This document shows, one piece after another, positions 1-6,581 of a stretch of 7,221 nucleotides of DNA. The notes under the pieces were generated by a model, which saw only the letters and a list, made by a program, of their open reading frames with translations, ran no database searches and was not told where the DNA came from. The stretch is from positions 1 to 7,221 of the forward strand of contig DATGJP010000066.1 in NCBI GenBank assembly GCA_035295125.1, in the 5' to 3' direction. The stretch is from JAICMB01 sp035295125 (GTDB lineage: Bacteria; Acidobacteriota; Terriglobia; Bryobacterales; Bryobacteraceae). The position numbers were made by a program, and so were the translations under genes. The first letter of the stretch is position 1; every line of letters begins with the position of its first letter.

Positions 1-118
1 GTTCAGGGTCGAGACGTTCGGCTGCGACTGCCCGGATGGCCAGATGGTCAGGTATTGGAGCGCGCCGTGCGGCACCACCGTGACATTCAGCGAATACGCT
101 TGGGCCGAGGCGGGGATG
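1..118. repeat. Terminal direct repeat, left copy
   Basis: Bases 1-118 are identical to bases 7104-7221, in the same orientation. The repeat lies inside the second C-terminal repeat of the giant lipoprotein and encodes 39 residues in the same frame on both copies. An exact end-to-end overlap is what an assembler leaves when a contig closes on itself, by a true circle, a tandem repeat or a graph loop. Confidence 0.95.
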
Positions 119-609
119 CTGCAGGTGCTCGCCGGCATCACGAATCCTCGGGTGGTTCCGCCACTGACGAAGGGCTGGCCGAAGGCGCCCGTCTTGCCGT
201 TGCCGCGCGTGTCGACAACGCGGCAGGGCGTCGTGGGATAGAACGATTGGCTGCTGGCCGTCGCGAGAGGAACAAACACGCCATTGATGTCGATGATGAC
301 GTCGGTGGTGTTGCTCACAAACACGCTGATAGCGCCATTGGAGCCGGCCGGGACGATGGCCGCGTTCGCCACCACGCGGCCGTCGAAGGAGTTCAACGTT
401 GACACAACCGGCTGGGATTGTCCGGCAGGCCAGATGGAGAGGTATGTCAGGGGACCCGGCGGAACCACGGTGACGTTGACCGAATACGCTTGGGCATTGG
501 CTGGAATGTTGCAAGCGCTTTGCAGCATCTGCACGGTTCGTGTCATACCTCCGGCTATGGTGGACCCGCCGCGCGTATCCAATACCCGGCATGGCGCAAG
601 CGGCAGGAA
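1..609 (-). repeat. C-terminal 'PCRV(V/L)DTR' repeats 1 and 2 (second one cut by the window edge)
   Basis: Repeat 1 covers residues 1481-1594 (bases 268-609). Repeat 2 begins at residue 1603 (base 243) and runs into the left edge. Each opens with P-C-R-V-x-D-T-R, has a second Cys in an A/T-C-x-I-P motif (Cys pairs 1487/1513 and 1609/1643), then A-Q-A-Y-S-x-N-V-T-V-V-P, a W-P-x-G-Q-S-Q-P motif and V-S-T-L-N. Complete copies go on to A-N-A-A-I-V-P-A-G and end D-I/V-N-G-x-F. The paired Cys suggest a disulfide per unit. I know this pattern from large exported acidobacterial and actinobacterial proteins, but cannot name a function. Confidence 0.8.
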
Positions 610-3600
610 ACGGAGACCGTTGGTCTGTGTCGCGGCTGCTTGTGTGATGGTGAATGTCTGGCCTGCGACGGTCAGAGTTCCCTGACGCGCGCTGGTGGTC
701 AGGTTGGCGGCCACGGCGTAATTCACGGTTCCATTACCGGTGCCGGAGGCTCCGGATGTGACTGTGATGAAGCTGTCGTTGCTGGTAGCCATCCAGGCCG
801 CCGTGGGCACCGTCGCGGTCACTGAGACACTTCCCGTGGCTCCGCCCGCCACAACGTTGGCCGAGATCGGATTGATCGTGAAACCGGGGAGCGCAAAGTT
901 GGCGACGACGGTTTGCGGCTGGTTCATTGTCACTGTGGTCGAGGCGCTGCCCGTGTTCCCGACTGTGCCGGTCCAATTCGCGAAGAAGTATCCGCTGGCT
1001 GCCGTTGCAGTGATGGGAACGGCAATGTTGGCGTCGTAGAATCCACCGGATGGCGGCGACACCGATCCGCCGCTCGCGGGCGATGCGGAGATCGTCAACT
1101 GGTATTGCGTTTTGAAATTCGCCGTATAAGTCGCCGCCGTAGACCCGACCGTGATCGTCCGCGAGGCTGTGCCAACGCCGTCGTTCCAATTGGTGAATAC
1201 GTACTGCGTTCCAGGCGCGCCGATTTGGGGAGAGGCAACCGCTAGCGCATGGCTGCCGGCGGAGAGATTCAGGTTTTGGGGTGCGGTTTGGGGTGCACCA
1301 CCGTCGATGGTGAATTGGAGACCGGGTGGGCTGGTCTGAATCGTGATTCCGGCGAGGGCGGAGAAATTCGCCACCACGGTTTGGGGAGCGCTCATCGTGA
1401 TGGTCGTCGAGGCGCTCGTGGCACTGGCCACCGTCGCTCCGGTCCAGTTCGTGAATTGGAAGCCGCTATTGGGTGTGGCGCTGATCGGGACACTGGTGTT
1501 CGCGGCGTAGAAATTGCCGGTTGCAGGCGACACCGAACCTCCGCTCGCGGGTGAGGACGAGATGTTCAACTGGAATTGCGGGTTAAGAGTCGCCGTGTAG
1601 GTGACTGCCGTTGAGCCGACCGTGATCGTATGAGACGCCGCTCCACCATCGCTCCAGGCGGTGAAGACGTAGCTCGTTCCCGGAGGGCCGGTCTGTGGGC
1701 TGGCGACAGCGATGGTGTGCTGGCCCTGCGACAGATTGAGCGTTTGTGGCGCCGTCTGGGGTGAGCCGCCGTCGACAGTGAACTGAAGTCCGTTGGGAAT
1801 GGTCTGAATGGTGGTTGTGCCCGTTGCGGCGGCGATCGTGGTCGGGTCGGTGGCAGTCGCGGAAGCCGAGCCGCCCCCGGATGTAGTCGCGGAATTCGTG
1901 AGAGTGGCTGGTGTGTTGGCCGCGATGCTCACAGCGACGGTGAGAGGCGGATAGCTTTGTCCCGCCGCGAGAGGGTCCGATCGCGTGCAGGAGGGTAGCG
2001 ACGTGCAACTCCAACCGGTGCCGTTCATCGCGGTGACCGTTATACCCGCAGGCGCATTGTCCATCACGCTGACGACGCCGTTGGTCGGCCCGGCAGATAC
2101 CTGATTCGCCACGGTGATCGTGTAACTCCCACTGCCACCCGCGTTGAAGTTGCCCGTATGAGATTTCGAGATCGTCAACGAGGCTACGGCTGGCGACGTA
2201 ACGTTGATTGAGACCGTAGCATTCTGGGTTGAGTAGTCGGTCGAGTCGGTGGGCGTGAATTGCACGGATAGGGTCTGATTGTTGCCGACGGCCAACACCG
2301 TCCCCGCCGGCGGTGTATAGGTGAAAACACCCGGCACGTTTGCGGTCGCGTTTAGCTGCGTCGCGGAGAGCGCCGTACCCGAAACGATGGCAGCGGGCGA
2401 GCTCCAGGTCACCACGGGGCTCGCCTTCCCAATAGTCAGTGGCGCCGAAGCGCTGCTCGCTGCAAAGCTACTGCTCGCTGGAGTGTAGGTAGCTTGTATC
2501 GTATACGTCCCGGCGCTGGTGGCTGCCGGGATGGTGACCGTCGCGCTGGCGGTCCCGTTGTTCAACATGCTGCTTATGGGCGTACCAAACACGTTAAAAG
2601 CAACCGTGCCTCCGCTCACGGAAGATCCGCCGCTAGTTACCGTGGCGCTCACGTTGACCGACTGGGCATTCGGGCTGTACGTAGCCGTGGCCGGCGCGAC
2701 CGAAGTAGAGGTAGGCGCGCCAGCCGGGGTCAGGATATTCAGGGCGATCGCCAACGTACCGAAAGGCTGCCCCAATCCCGGTCCCTCGTCTGTGACTTGT
2801 CCGATGAGGGCTACATCCGGCTTGCCATCTGCATTGAAGTCCGCAATGGCAACGGCGCGGGGATTCGGACCGGATGGGGCGGTGATCTCCGCGCTGAATG
2901 TTCCGTCACCGTGCCCCGGGATGAAAACTCCCTCAGATAGTCCACAACAATCGCTAAGCAACACGTCCAGGTTCCCGTCGCCATCCATGTCCGCAACGTT
3001 TATCGACAGAGGTGCCGTTCCGGTCTGCTGGGCATACGGCGATTGAAACGTTCCGTCTCCTTTGCCCGGGAAGACCACTAACTGGTTGCCGCTGCTGCCC
3101 TGCGAGACGGTAACGACATCCAGCTTGCCATCTTTATTGAAGTCGGCTATCGCGAGCGGCGCCAACGGTTGCACGATGGGCCCCGGCAAGGTAATCGAGT
3201 TTGGAGACTGAAAGGTGCCATTCCCATTTCCGAGCAGAACCGCGAGGCCGCCCGGCTGGGTCGTGTTCGCGGGCTTGAAACTGGCAATCAGGTCGATCTT
3301 GCTATCCCCGTTGAGGTCACCGCTGCTCAAAGAGAGCGCCGTGACATTGCTGCCGAGCAGGATGCTGGCAGGCGGGAAAAACGTGCCATCACCCTTCCCG
3401 AGGAATATGAGAACACCGCCGCTGGTTCCATCCGCTGCGGCGATATCGGGTTTGCCGTCGCCGTTGAAATCGGCAGTGACGAGGGACGTGAGAGACGAAC
3501 TGGCCGAAGTCGTTTTCACCGGCAAGAACGTACCGTCGCCCTTGCCCGGCAGGACCTCCAGACCATTCGCGTCTGCCGTCACCGCGTCCAGTTTTCCGTC

Positions 3601-5049
3601 ACCATTCACGTCCACGAGCACCAGGGGTCCTGGGTTGGAGCCAACGCTGTAGCTCACGACCGGGCCGAAAGCACCGCCGCCCATGCCGAGTTCCACGAAA
3701 ACCTTAGCCGACGCGGAGTCGGTGATGACGAGGTCGGGCTTCCCATCTCCGTTCAGATCCCCAGCGGCGATCGACGACGGCGCAACTCCCACGCGCTGCA
3801 GCACGGGGCTCTTCACGGTGCCATCGCTTGCAATGAGAATCGCCGAGACCAGGGGGACAACATTGTCCATCATGAGGACGAACGTCGAGCCATCGTCCAG
3901 TGCGCCCGGCGTGAGACTGGCCACCTGGGCGGTCGCCAGGTATTCCACCGGCGAAGCATAGGTCCCATCGCCTTTGCCTAGCATCACCGCCATCGCGCTG
4001 GCGGATGCGTCGGCAATGAGCAAGTCAACGTTGCCGTCATGGTTGATATCCGCGTAACTTAGGGTGGCGTCTCCCGTGCCGGTGGGAGCCGACAGGGGCG
4101 TCTGAAACGTGCCGTCGCCTTTCCCAATCAGGGTCCATACCCGGTTGACGATATTTCTTTCAGAGCCTAATGCAATCAAATCCAAATGTCCGTCGTTATT
4201 GACGTCGGCGGCCACGATGGTGGCGATGCCTTGACCCACTGAGTACAAGGACGGAGTAGCGAACGTTCCGTCGCCCTTTCCGAGAAATACTCCCACCGAG
4301 TCGTTCCCCGAACCAGTTGAGCTCTGGAGCGTCAGGGCCAAGTCCTGGATTCCGTCGCCATTCAGATCGGCGGCAAACAGGTAGAAAGGAAACCCGTTGA
4401 CAGCGGGTAGCGGCATCAACGGCCCAAAGGTTCCATCCCCGTTTCCAAGCAAGACCGAGACAGAACCCGCCGTGGCGCCGAGCTGTGTAAGGGCGATGTC
4501 AAGTTTTCCATCGCGGTTGAAGTCGGCCGCGACGATGCTGGCAGTTCCCAGGTTCGGAATTGGAAATCGTGTTACCGATAGCGTCGAGCTATCCGGTTTG
4601 AACAGTGAAACCACCAGTCCGGAGCCCGTAAGCGCAACCGTATCCGGCGTCCCGTCGTTGTTGAAATCCGCAAGCACGAAGGGGGCCGAAGCCTGGCCGG
4701 ATTGAGCTTGAGCCGCCGCCGCTGTTTGTCGGACTTTTCGGGCGTGCGATGCTCCCGCGAATGGGTTGAATGGACCGAAGGACATAGGAGTCGGTCCGGA
4801 AGTATTGACGCCAAACGGTCCTCCTGCATTCGCCGAATATTCCTGTGGAGGCTGAGACGCGAGAGGCTGGGTTTCACGAATCATCCGGTTCCGGGAAGCT
4901 GCGATGGCAAGGCACCTCTGGTAGGCAGCGAGATCGAGGTCATCCCGTGAGTGGCAGGGCGTTTCGGTATCCTCGGTTGGGTCATGACAACCAAAAAGCA
5001 ACAAAGCAGCTGTCACTATGAGGGTCAGCTTCACTGCATTCCGGATCAT
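1..5049 (-). CDS. Giant surface lipoprotein with FG-GAP/VCBS repeats, Ig-like stalk and C-terminal repeats (3' end off the window)
   Basis: One open frame of 1683 codons runs from ATG at 5049 to the left edge without a stop. The N-terminus is a lipoprotein signal: residues 3-7 hold R and K, residues 8-19 are hydrophobic, and L-F-G-C places the lipidated Cys at residue 21. A linker (22-124) precedes about 13 FG-GAP/VCBS repeats (125-772), two Ig-like domains (777-950), a DUF11-like domain (955-1073), two InlB-like modules (1077-1385), a BACON-like domain (1388-1472) and C-terminal repeats from 1481. The start is fixed by a GGGAGG site and the signal peptide. Known for these families: FG-GAP repeats form calcium-binding beta-propellers, and Ig/InlB modules form extended stalks. 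Surface binding or adhesion is inferred; no catalytic motif is seen. It follows the Sel1 gene by 48 bases. If the identical window ends are joined, it continues in frame to a stop at 6582 and totals 1856 residues. Confidence 0.9.
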   Translation of the reverse strand, partial: MIRNAVKLTLIVTAALLLFGCHDPTEDTETPCHSRDDLDLAAYQRCLAIAASRNRMIRETQPLASQPPQEYSANAGGPFGVNTSGPTPMSFGPFNPFAGASHARKVRQTAAAAQAQSGQASAPFVLADFNNDGTPDTVALTGSGLVVSLFKPDSSTLSVTRFPIPNLGTASIVAADFNRDGKLDIALTQLGATAGSVSVLLGNGDGTFGPLMPLPAVNGFPFYLFAADLNGDGIQDLALTLQSSTGSGNDSVGVFLGKGDGTFATPSLYSVGQGIATIVAADVNNDGHLDLIALGSERNIVNRVWTLIGKGDGTFQTPLSAPTGTGDATLSYADINHDGNVDLLIADASASAMAVMLGKGDGTYASPVEYLATAQVASLTPGALDDGSTFVLMMDNVVPLVSAILIASDGTVKSPVLQRVGVAPSSIAAGDLNGDGKPDLVITDSASAKVFVELGMGGGAFGPVVSYSVGSNPGPLVLVDVNGDGKLDAVTADANGLEVLPGKGDGTFLPVKTTSASSSLTSLVTADFNGDGKPDIAAADGTSGGVLIFLGKGDGTFFPPASILLGSNVTALSLSSGDLNGDSKIDLIASFKPANTTQPGGLAVLLGNGNGTFQSPNSITLPGPIVQPLAPLAIADFNKDGKLDVVTVSQGSSGNQLVVFPGKGDGTFQSPYAQQTGTAPLSINVADMDGDGNLDVLLSDCCGLSEGVFIPGHGDGTFSAEITAPSGPNPRAVAIADFNADGKPDVALIGQVTDEGPGLGQPFGTLAIALNILTPAGAPTSTSVAPATATYSPNAQSVNVSATVTSGGSSVSGGTVAFNVFGTPISSMLNNGTASATVTIPAATSAGTYTIQATYTPASSSFAASSASAPLTIGKASPVVTWSSPAAIVSGTALSATQLNATANVPGVFTYTPPAGTVLAVGNNQTLSVQFTPTDSTDYSTQNATVSINVTSPAVASLTISKSHTGNFNAGGSGSYTITVANQVSAGPTNGVVSVMDNAPAGITVTAMNGTGWSCTSLPSCTRSDPLAAGQSYPPLTVAVSIAANTPATLTNSATTSGGGSASATATDPTTIAAATGTTTIQTIPNGLQFTVDGGSPQTAPQTLNLSQGQHTIAVASPQTGPPGTSYVFTAWSDGGAASHTITVGSTAVTYTATLNPQFQLNISSSPASGGSVSPATGNFYAANTSVPISATPNSGFQFTNWTGATVASATSASTTITMSAPQTVVANFSALAGITIQTSPPGLQFTIDGGAPQTAPQNLNLSAGSHALAVASPQIGAPGTQYVFTNWNDGVGTASRTITVGSTAATYTANFKTQYQLTISASPASGGSVSPPSGGFYDANIAVPITATAASGYFFANWTGTVGNTGSASTTVTMNQPQTVVANFALPGFTINPISANVVAGGATGSVSVTATVPTAAWMATSNDSFITVTSGASGTGNGTVNYAVAANLTTSARQGTLTVAGQTFTITQAAATQTNGLRFLPLAPCRVLDTRGGSTIAGGMTRTVQMLQSACNIPANAQAYSVNVTVVPPGPLTYLSIWPAGQSQPVVSTLNSFDGRVVANAAIVPAGSNGAISVFVSNTTDVIIDINGVFVPLATASSQSFYPTTPCRVVDTRGNGKTGAFGQPFVSGGTTRGFVMPASTCSIPASAQAYSLNVTVVPHGALQYLTIWPSGQSQPNVSTLN
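634..888 (-). other. BACON-like domain of the giant lipoprotein
   Basis: Residues 1388-1472 show the pattern of BACON-type Ig-like domains: an opening F-T-I-N-P, a Gly-rich turn, alternating V-S-V-T-A, a central Trp at 1419 followed by F-I-T-V-T-S-G, then G-T-G-N-G-T-V-N-Y and a closing R-Q-G-T-L-T-V-A-G-Q-T-F-T-I-T-Q. BACON domains were proposed to bind carbohydrate or mucin, but binding by this copy is not shown. Confidence 0.7.
895..1821 (-). repeat. Tandem pair of about 153-residue InlB-like modules
   Basis: Residues 1077-1229 (bases 1363-1821) and 1234-1385 (bases 895-1350) are two copies of the same module. Shared landmarks in order are T-I-Q-T, G-L-Q-F-T, D-G-G-x-P-Q-T-A-P-Q, A-V-A-S-P-Q, Y-V-F-T, T-I-T-V-G-S-T-A, S-P-A-S-G-G-S-V-S-P, N-W-T-G and P-Q-T-V-V-A-N-F. 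The second half of each copy resembles the divergent InlB B-repeat. The likely role is stalk extension. The copies have diverged at many DNA positions, so the duplication is not fresh. Confidence 0.85.
1831..2187 (-). other. DUF11-like domain of the giant lipoprotein
   Basis: Residues 955-1073 match the usual DUF11 pattern: an opening L-T-I-S-K-S-H-T-G-N-F, then G-S-Y-T-I-T-V-A-N, a V-M-D-N-A-P-A-G-I-T-V segment, W-S-C-T with a second Cys at 1021, and a closing N-S-A-T-T-S-G-G-G. The Cys pair (1015 and 1021) could form a disulfide, which fits an exported protein. This is a structural module found in many surface proteins. Confidence 0.75.
2200..2721 (-). other. Two Ig-like domains of the giant lipoprotein
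   Basis: Residues 777-873 resemble bacterial Ig-like domains of the Big_3_5 type: a T-S-T-S-V start, A-T-Y-S-P-N, V-N-V-S-A-T-V, G-G-T-V-A-F and a closing G-T-Y-T-I-Q-A-T-Y. Residues 874-950 resemble the second Ig-like type that usually follows it, with P-V-V-T-W, G-T-A-L-S-A-T-Q-L-N-A and F-T-P-T-D-S-T-D-Y. These modules are generally spacers in long surface proteins; no ligand can be inferred. Boundaries are approximate. Confidence 0.75.
2734..4677 (-). repeat. FG-GAP/VCBS repeat array (about 13 units of roughly 50 residues)
   Basis: Residues 125-772 of the giant protein. The calcium-loop motif D-x-N/D-x-D-G-x-x-D begins at residues 128, 176, 228, 282, 334, 431, 480, 527, 578, 636, 687 and 737. 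Most units are preceded by a G-K/N-G-D/N-G-T-F signature. Spacing is 47-58 residues, except a 97-residue step between 334 and 431. That step contains a degenerate unit (about 380-395, A-L-D-D-G-S) lacking the full calcium loop. The loop at 578 has Ser where Gly is usual. Such arrays fold as beta-propellers in known relatives. DNA copies are diverged, so the array is old and not a recent expansion. Confidence 0.92.
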
Positions 5050-5056
5050 CGTAAAT

Positions 5057-5062
5057 CCTCCC
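5057..5062 (-). promoter_or_regulatory. Ribosome binding site GGGAGG of the giant lipoprotein gene
   Basis: GGGAGG on the minus strand lies 7 bases before the ATG at 5049. It supports this start, which also gives a proper lipoprotein signal peptide. It sits within the 48-base gap after the Sel1 stop codon, which argues for translation from a shared transcript. Confidence 0.8.
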
Positions 5063-5097
5063 GTCGGCCCAAATGAGAAATTCGATTCGTTAGACCG

Positions 5098-6348
5098 CTA
5101 TCTCGGACGCGGTCCTGGAGGCTGACAATTCGACCCCCCGCTACTCCGACACGCATCGTATTCGCTCTTGCGGATATTCCACATCGTGGTCGCCTCGTCT
5201 GTATCCACACTGAGCCGCAAGCCTCGCAGGTAGGCAGTCCGCTCGGCCGAATTGTGGAATAACATGCCCACGGGCTCCTGAAAGATGAGCCCGAATCGCA
5301 GCTTGCCTCCGATCACCATGTCGTGCTCGGCCACGTTCCGGAAGCCGATAAAGTTGCCCGGCGAGCTGAGGTCTTTCGCGAAATAGGCAGCCTCGGAATC
5401 TCCATTCGCGGCCGCTCGCCGGAACCACTCGATCGCACTTTGCCGGCTCTGCGGCACACCGATGCCGAACTGATAGGCCCGCCCCAAGGCGTACTGGCCG
5501 TTCTGCCAGTTTTGAGCAGCGCTCTTCTGGTACCACTGCGCCGCCGCGACCCAATCTTCCCGCACGCCCGCGCCGTTCTCGTACATCTGCCCGAGGTTTT
5601 TCTGCCCGCGGGCGTTCCCGTGTTGAGCAGATCGGGTGTACCATTTCACAGCCTCGGCAGGGTTTTGCGGCAGTCCTTCGGCGTTCTCATACTGGTAGCC
5701 GACCTGCAGTTCGGCCCAGGAATTGCCGGCCTCTGCCGCGCGGCGAAAATAGGGCAGCGCGCCGGCGTAGTCGCCCGCCTTGTACCGCTTTACACCTTCC
5801 TGAAAAGTATCATTGGCGGGTGCTCCCGCATAGGCGTTCGATCCACCGGATGAAACTTTACCTCCGAGCTGCGCGAGAAGGTTAGGCGCATTCGGGTCGC
5901 CGTGAGCGGCGGCGAATTGGTACCATTTCGCGGCCTCCTTGCGATCCTGGGCCACACCGTTGCCGATCTGATAACAGAGCCCCAGGTTTACCGCCGCGCC
6001 GGCGTGACCAGCATCCGCTGCCTTGCGATACCAGCGGGCGGCTTCCGTCCAATTCTGGGTCACACCGAGGCCCTTAGCATATTGGAGACCGAGAATTGCC
6101 TCGGCTGGGGCGTATCCCCGGTCGGCAGCCGCGCGGAAGTGCGTTACGGCCGCGCCGAAGTCTTTCGGTACTCCGCGGCCGAACGCGTACACATATCCAA
6201 TACAGAACTCGGTCTGGGCATTCGTACCGCCGCGCTGGTGAAGAAGCCCCGGACCTGCGCCCTCGCAGACTCCAAAATCGCCTTGTGCTTGCACGGCTCC
6301 TGCGGCGACGCTTAGACCCAGAAGCAGCTTCGTAATGCCGAATCCCAT
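5098..6348 (-). CDS. Exported Sel1-repeat (SLR) protein, 416 residues
   Basis: The first 21 residues form a Sec signal peptide: K7, a hydrophobic run 8-19, and likely cleavage after V-Q-A at 21. Three Sel1 repeats follow at about 46-154 and, after a Gly/Ser/Ala linker (155-180), four more at about 181-321. The first of these four is TPR-like, with K-A-G-D-Y-A-G-A-L. The rest carry the usual A-x-x-W-Y/F and A-A-x-x-G landmarks spaced 36 residues. Residues 322-416 are a separate tail that I do not recognise, ending in two Cys (400, 408) and a Pro/Arg-rich end. Sel1 solenoids mediate protein-protein contacts; a periplasmic or secreted scaffold is inferred. A GAGG site lies 5 bases before the ATG, and GGAAGGA lies further up. 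It sits between the micro-lipoprotein and the giant lipoprotein on the same strand, so co-expression is likely. Confidence 0.92.
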   Translation of the reverse strand: MGFGITKLLLGLSVAAGAVQAQGDFGVCEGAGPGLLHQRGGTNAQTEFCIGYVYAFGRGVPKDFGAAVTHFRAAADRGYAPAEAILGLQYAKGLGVTQNWTEAARWYRKAADAGHAGAAVNLGLCYQIGNGVAQDRKEAAKWYQFAAAHGDPNAPNLLAQLGGKVSSGGSNAYAGAPANDTFQEGVKRYKAGDYAGALPYFRRAAEAGNSWAELQVGYQYENAEGLPQNPAEAVKWYTRSAQHGNARGQKNLGQMYENGAGVREDWVAAAQWYQKSAAQNWQNGQYALGRAYQFGIGVPQSRQSAIEWFRRAAANGDSEAAYFAKDLSSPGNFIGFRNVAEHDMVIGGKLRFGLIFQEPVGMLFHNSAERTAYLRGLRLSVDTDEATTMWNIRKSEYDACRSSGGSNCQPPGPRPR

Positions 6349-6368
6349 TGTTGCCTCGTCCTTCCTTC

Positions 6369-6397
6369 AAAAAAACCGCCGACACCCAGGCCTGGGT
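6369..6397 (-). terminator. Perfect palindrome followed by a T7 run (possible weak terminator or attenuator)
   Basis: Bases 6384-6397 form a perfect 14-base palindrome, ACCCAGGCCTGGGT, able to fold with a 4-base loop. On the minus strand a run of seven T (6375-6369) follows, but eight bases after the stem, which is further than in a classic intrinsic terminator. On the plus strand the stem is followed directly by TTTAATTT. The element lies between the small lipoprotein gene and the Sel1 gene and overlaps neither. It could reduce read-through, stabilise the upstream message or be a protein-binding site. Confidence 0.35.
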
Positions 6398-6410
6398 TTT
6401 AATTTAAACA

Positions 6411-6539
6411 TCAGGAACGTCGAAAAATACGCTTCGTCTGCGACGCATTGTTTGTAGAGCGCGACCGAGAGACGAAAGAGCACGAACCGAGCACGAGTGC
6501 CGCTGTTACCACTACCAACCGCTTTAACGTTTTGGACAT
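6411..6539 (-). CDS. Small cationic lipoprotein, 42 residues
   Basis: A short frame from ATG at 6539 to TGA at 6413-6411. It starts M-S-K-T-L-K-R, continues with a hydrophobic stretch (residues 8-18) and reaches a good lipobox, L-G-S-C, with the lipidated Cys at residue 20. The mature part is only 23 residues. It has six Arg/Lys (25, 27, 36, 37, 40, 41) and no acidic residue, ending F-R-R-S. A strong GGAGG lies 9 bases upstream. It sits 42 bases after the stop of the right-edge gene and 62 bases before the Sel1 gene, on the same strand. I recognise no family. Entericidin-like and bacteriocin-lysis lipoproteins have similar size and layout, but share no motif beyond the lipobox. A frame of 72 codons from a TTG at 6585 overlaps it in another frame and has no such features. 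Signal, lipobox and ribosome site together make this a credible gene, though chance cannot be excluded at this length. Confidence 0.68.
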   Translation of the reverse strand: MSKTLKRLVVVTAALVLGSCSFVSRSRSTNNASQTKRIFRRS

Positions 6540-6548
6540 CTAACCTTC

Positions 6549-6553
6549 CCTCC
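6549..6553 (-). promoter_or_regulatory. Ribosome binding site GGAGG of the small lipoprotein gene
   Basis: GGAGGGAAGG on the minus strand ends just before the ATG at 6539; the GGAGG core lies 9 bases from the start. It is as strong as the site of the giant lipoprotein gene and is the main reason for accepting the 42-codon frame. Confidence 0.65.
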
Positions 6554-6581
6554 GACGTACCCGCTTCCAAAACCGCAGCAA

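Noticed and set aside
3169..3981. Plus-strand open frame of 270 codons, and other plus-strand frames over 44-4705
   Set aside because: They lie opposite the 1683-codon minus-strand frame, show Arg/His-rich or shadow-like composition, have no recognisable domains and reflect the scarcity of stop codons in GC-rich DNA.
2734..4677. Regularly spaced short similar DNA stretches that could suggest a CRISPR array
   Set aside because: The similarity comes from protein calcium-loop motifs about 150 bases apart, is imperfect at DNA level and lies in an open reading frame.
4572..4877. Minus-strand frame of 101 codons in the linker of the giant gene
   Set aside because: It is in another frame from the giant lipoprotein, which reads cleanly through the same bases from signal peptide to the first FG-GAP repeat.
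5141..5644. Minus-strand frame of 167 codons inside the Sel1 gene
   Set aside because: It is an out-of-frame shadow of the Sel1 coding sequence with an Arg-rich composition and no motif.
6395..6430. Possible promoter in the AT-rich patch before the Sel1 gene (TTCGAC, 17 bases, TAAAAC)
   Set aside because: Only a few positions match the -35 and -10 consensus, and the short gaps favour transcription from upstream.
6411..6539. Bacteriocin lysis lipoprotein on a small colicin-type plasmid
   Set aside because: Size and lipobox fit, but no bacteriocin, immunity or replication gene is present and the mature sequence lacks any motif I recognise from that family.
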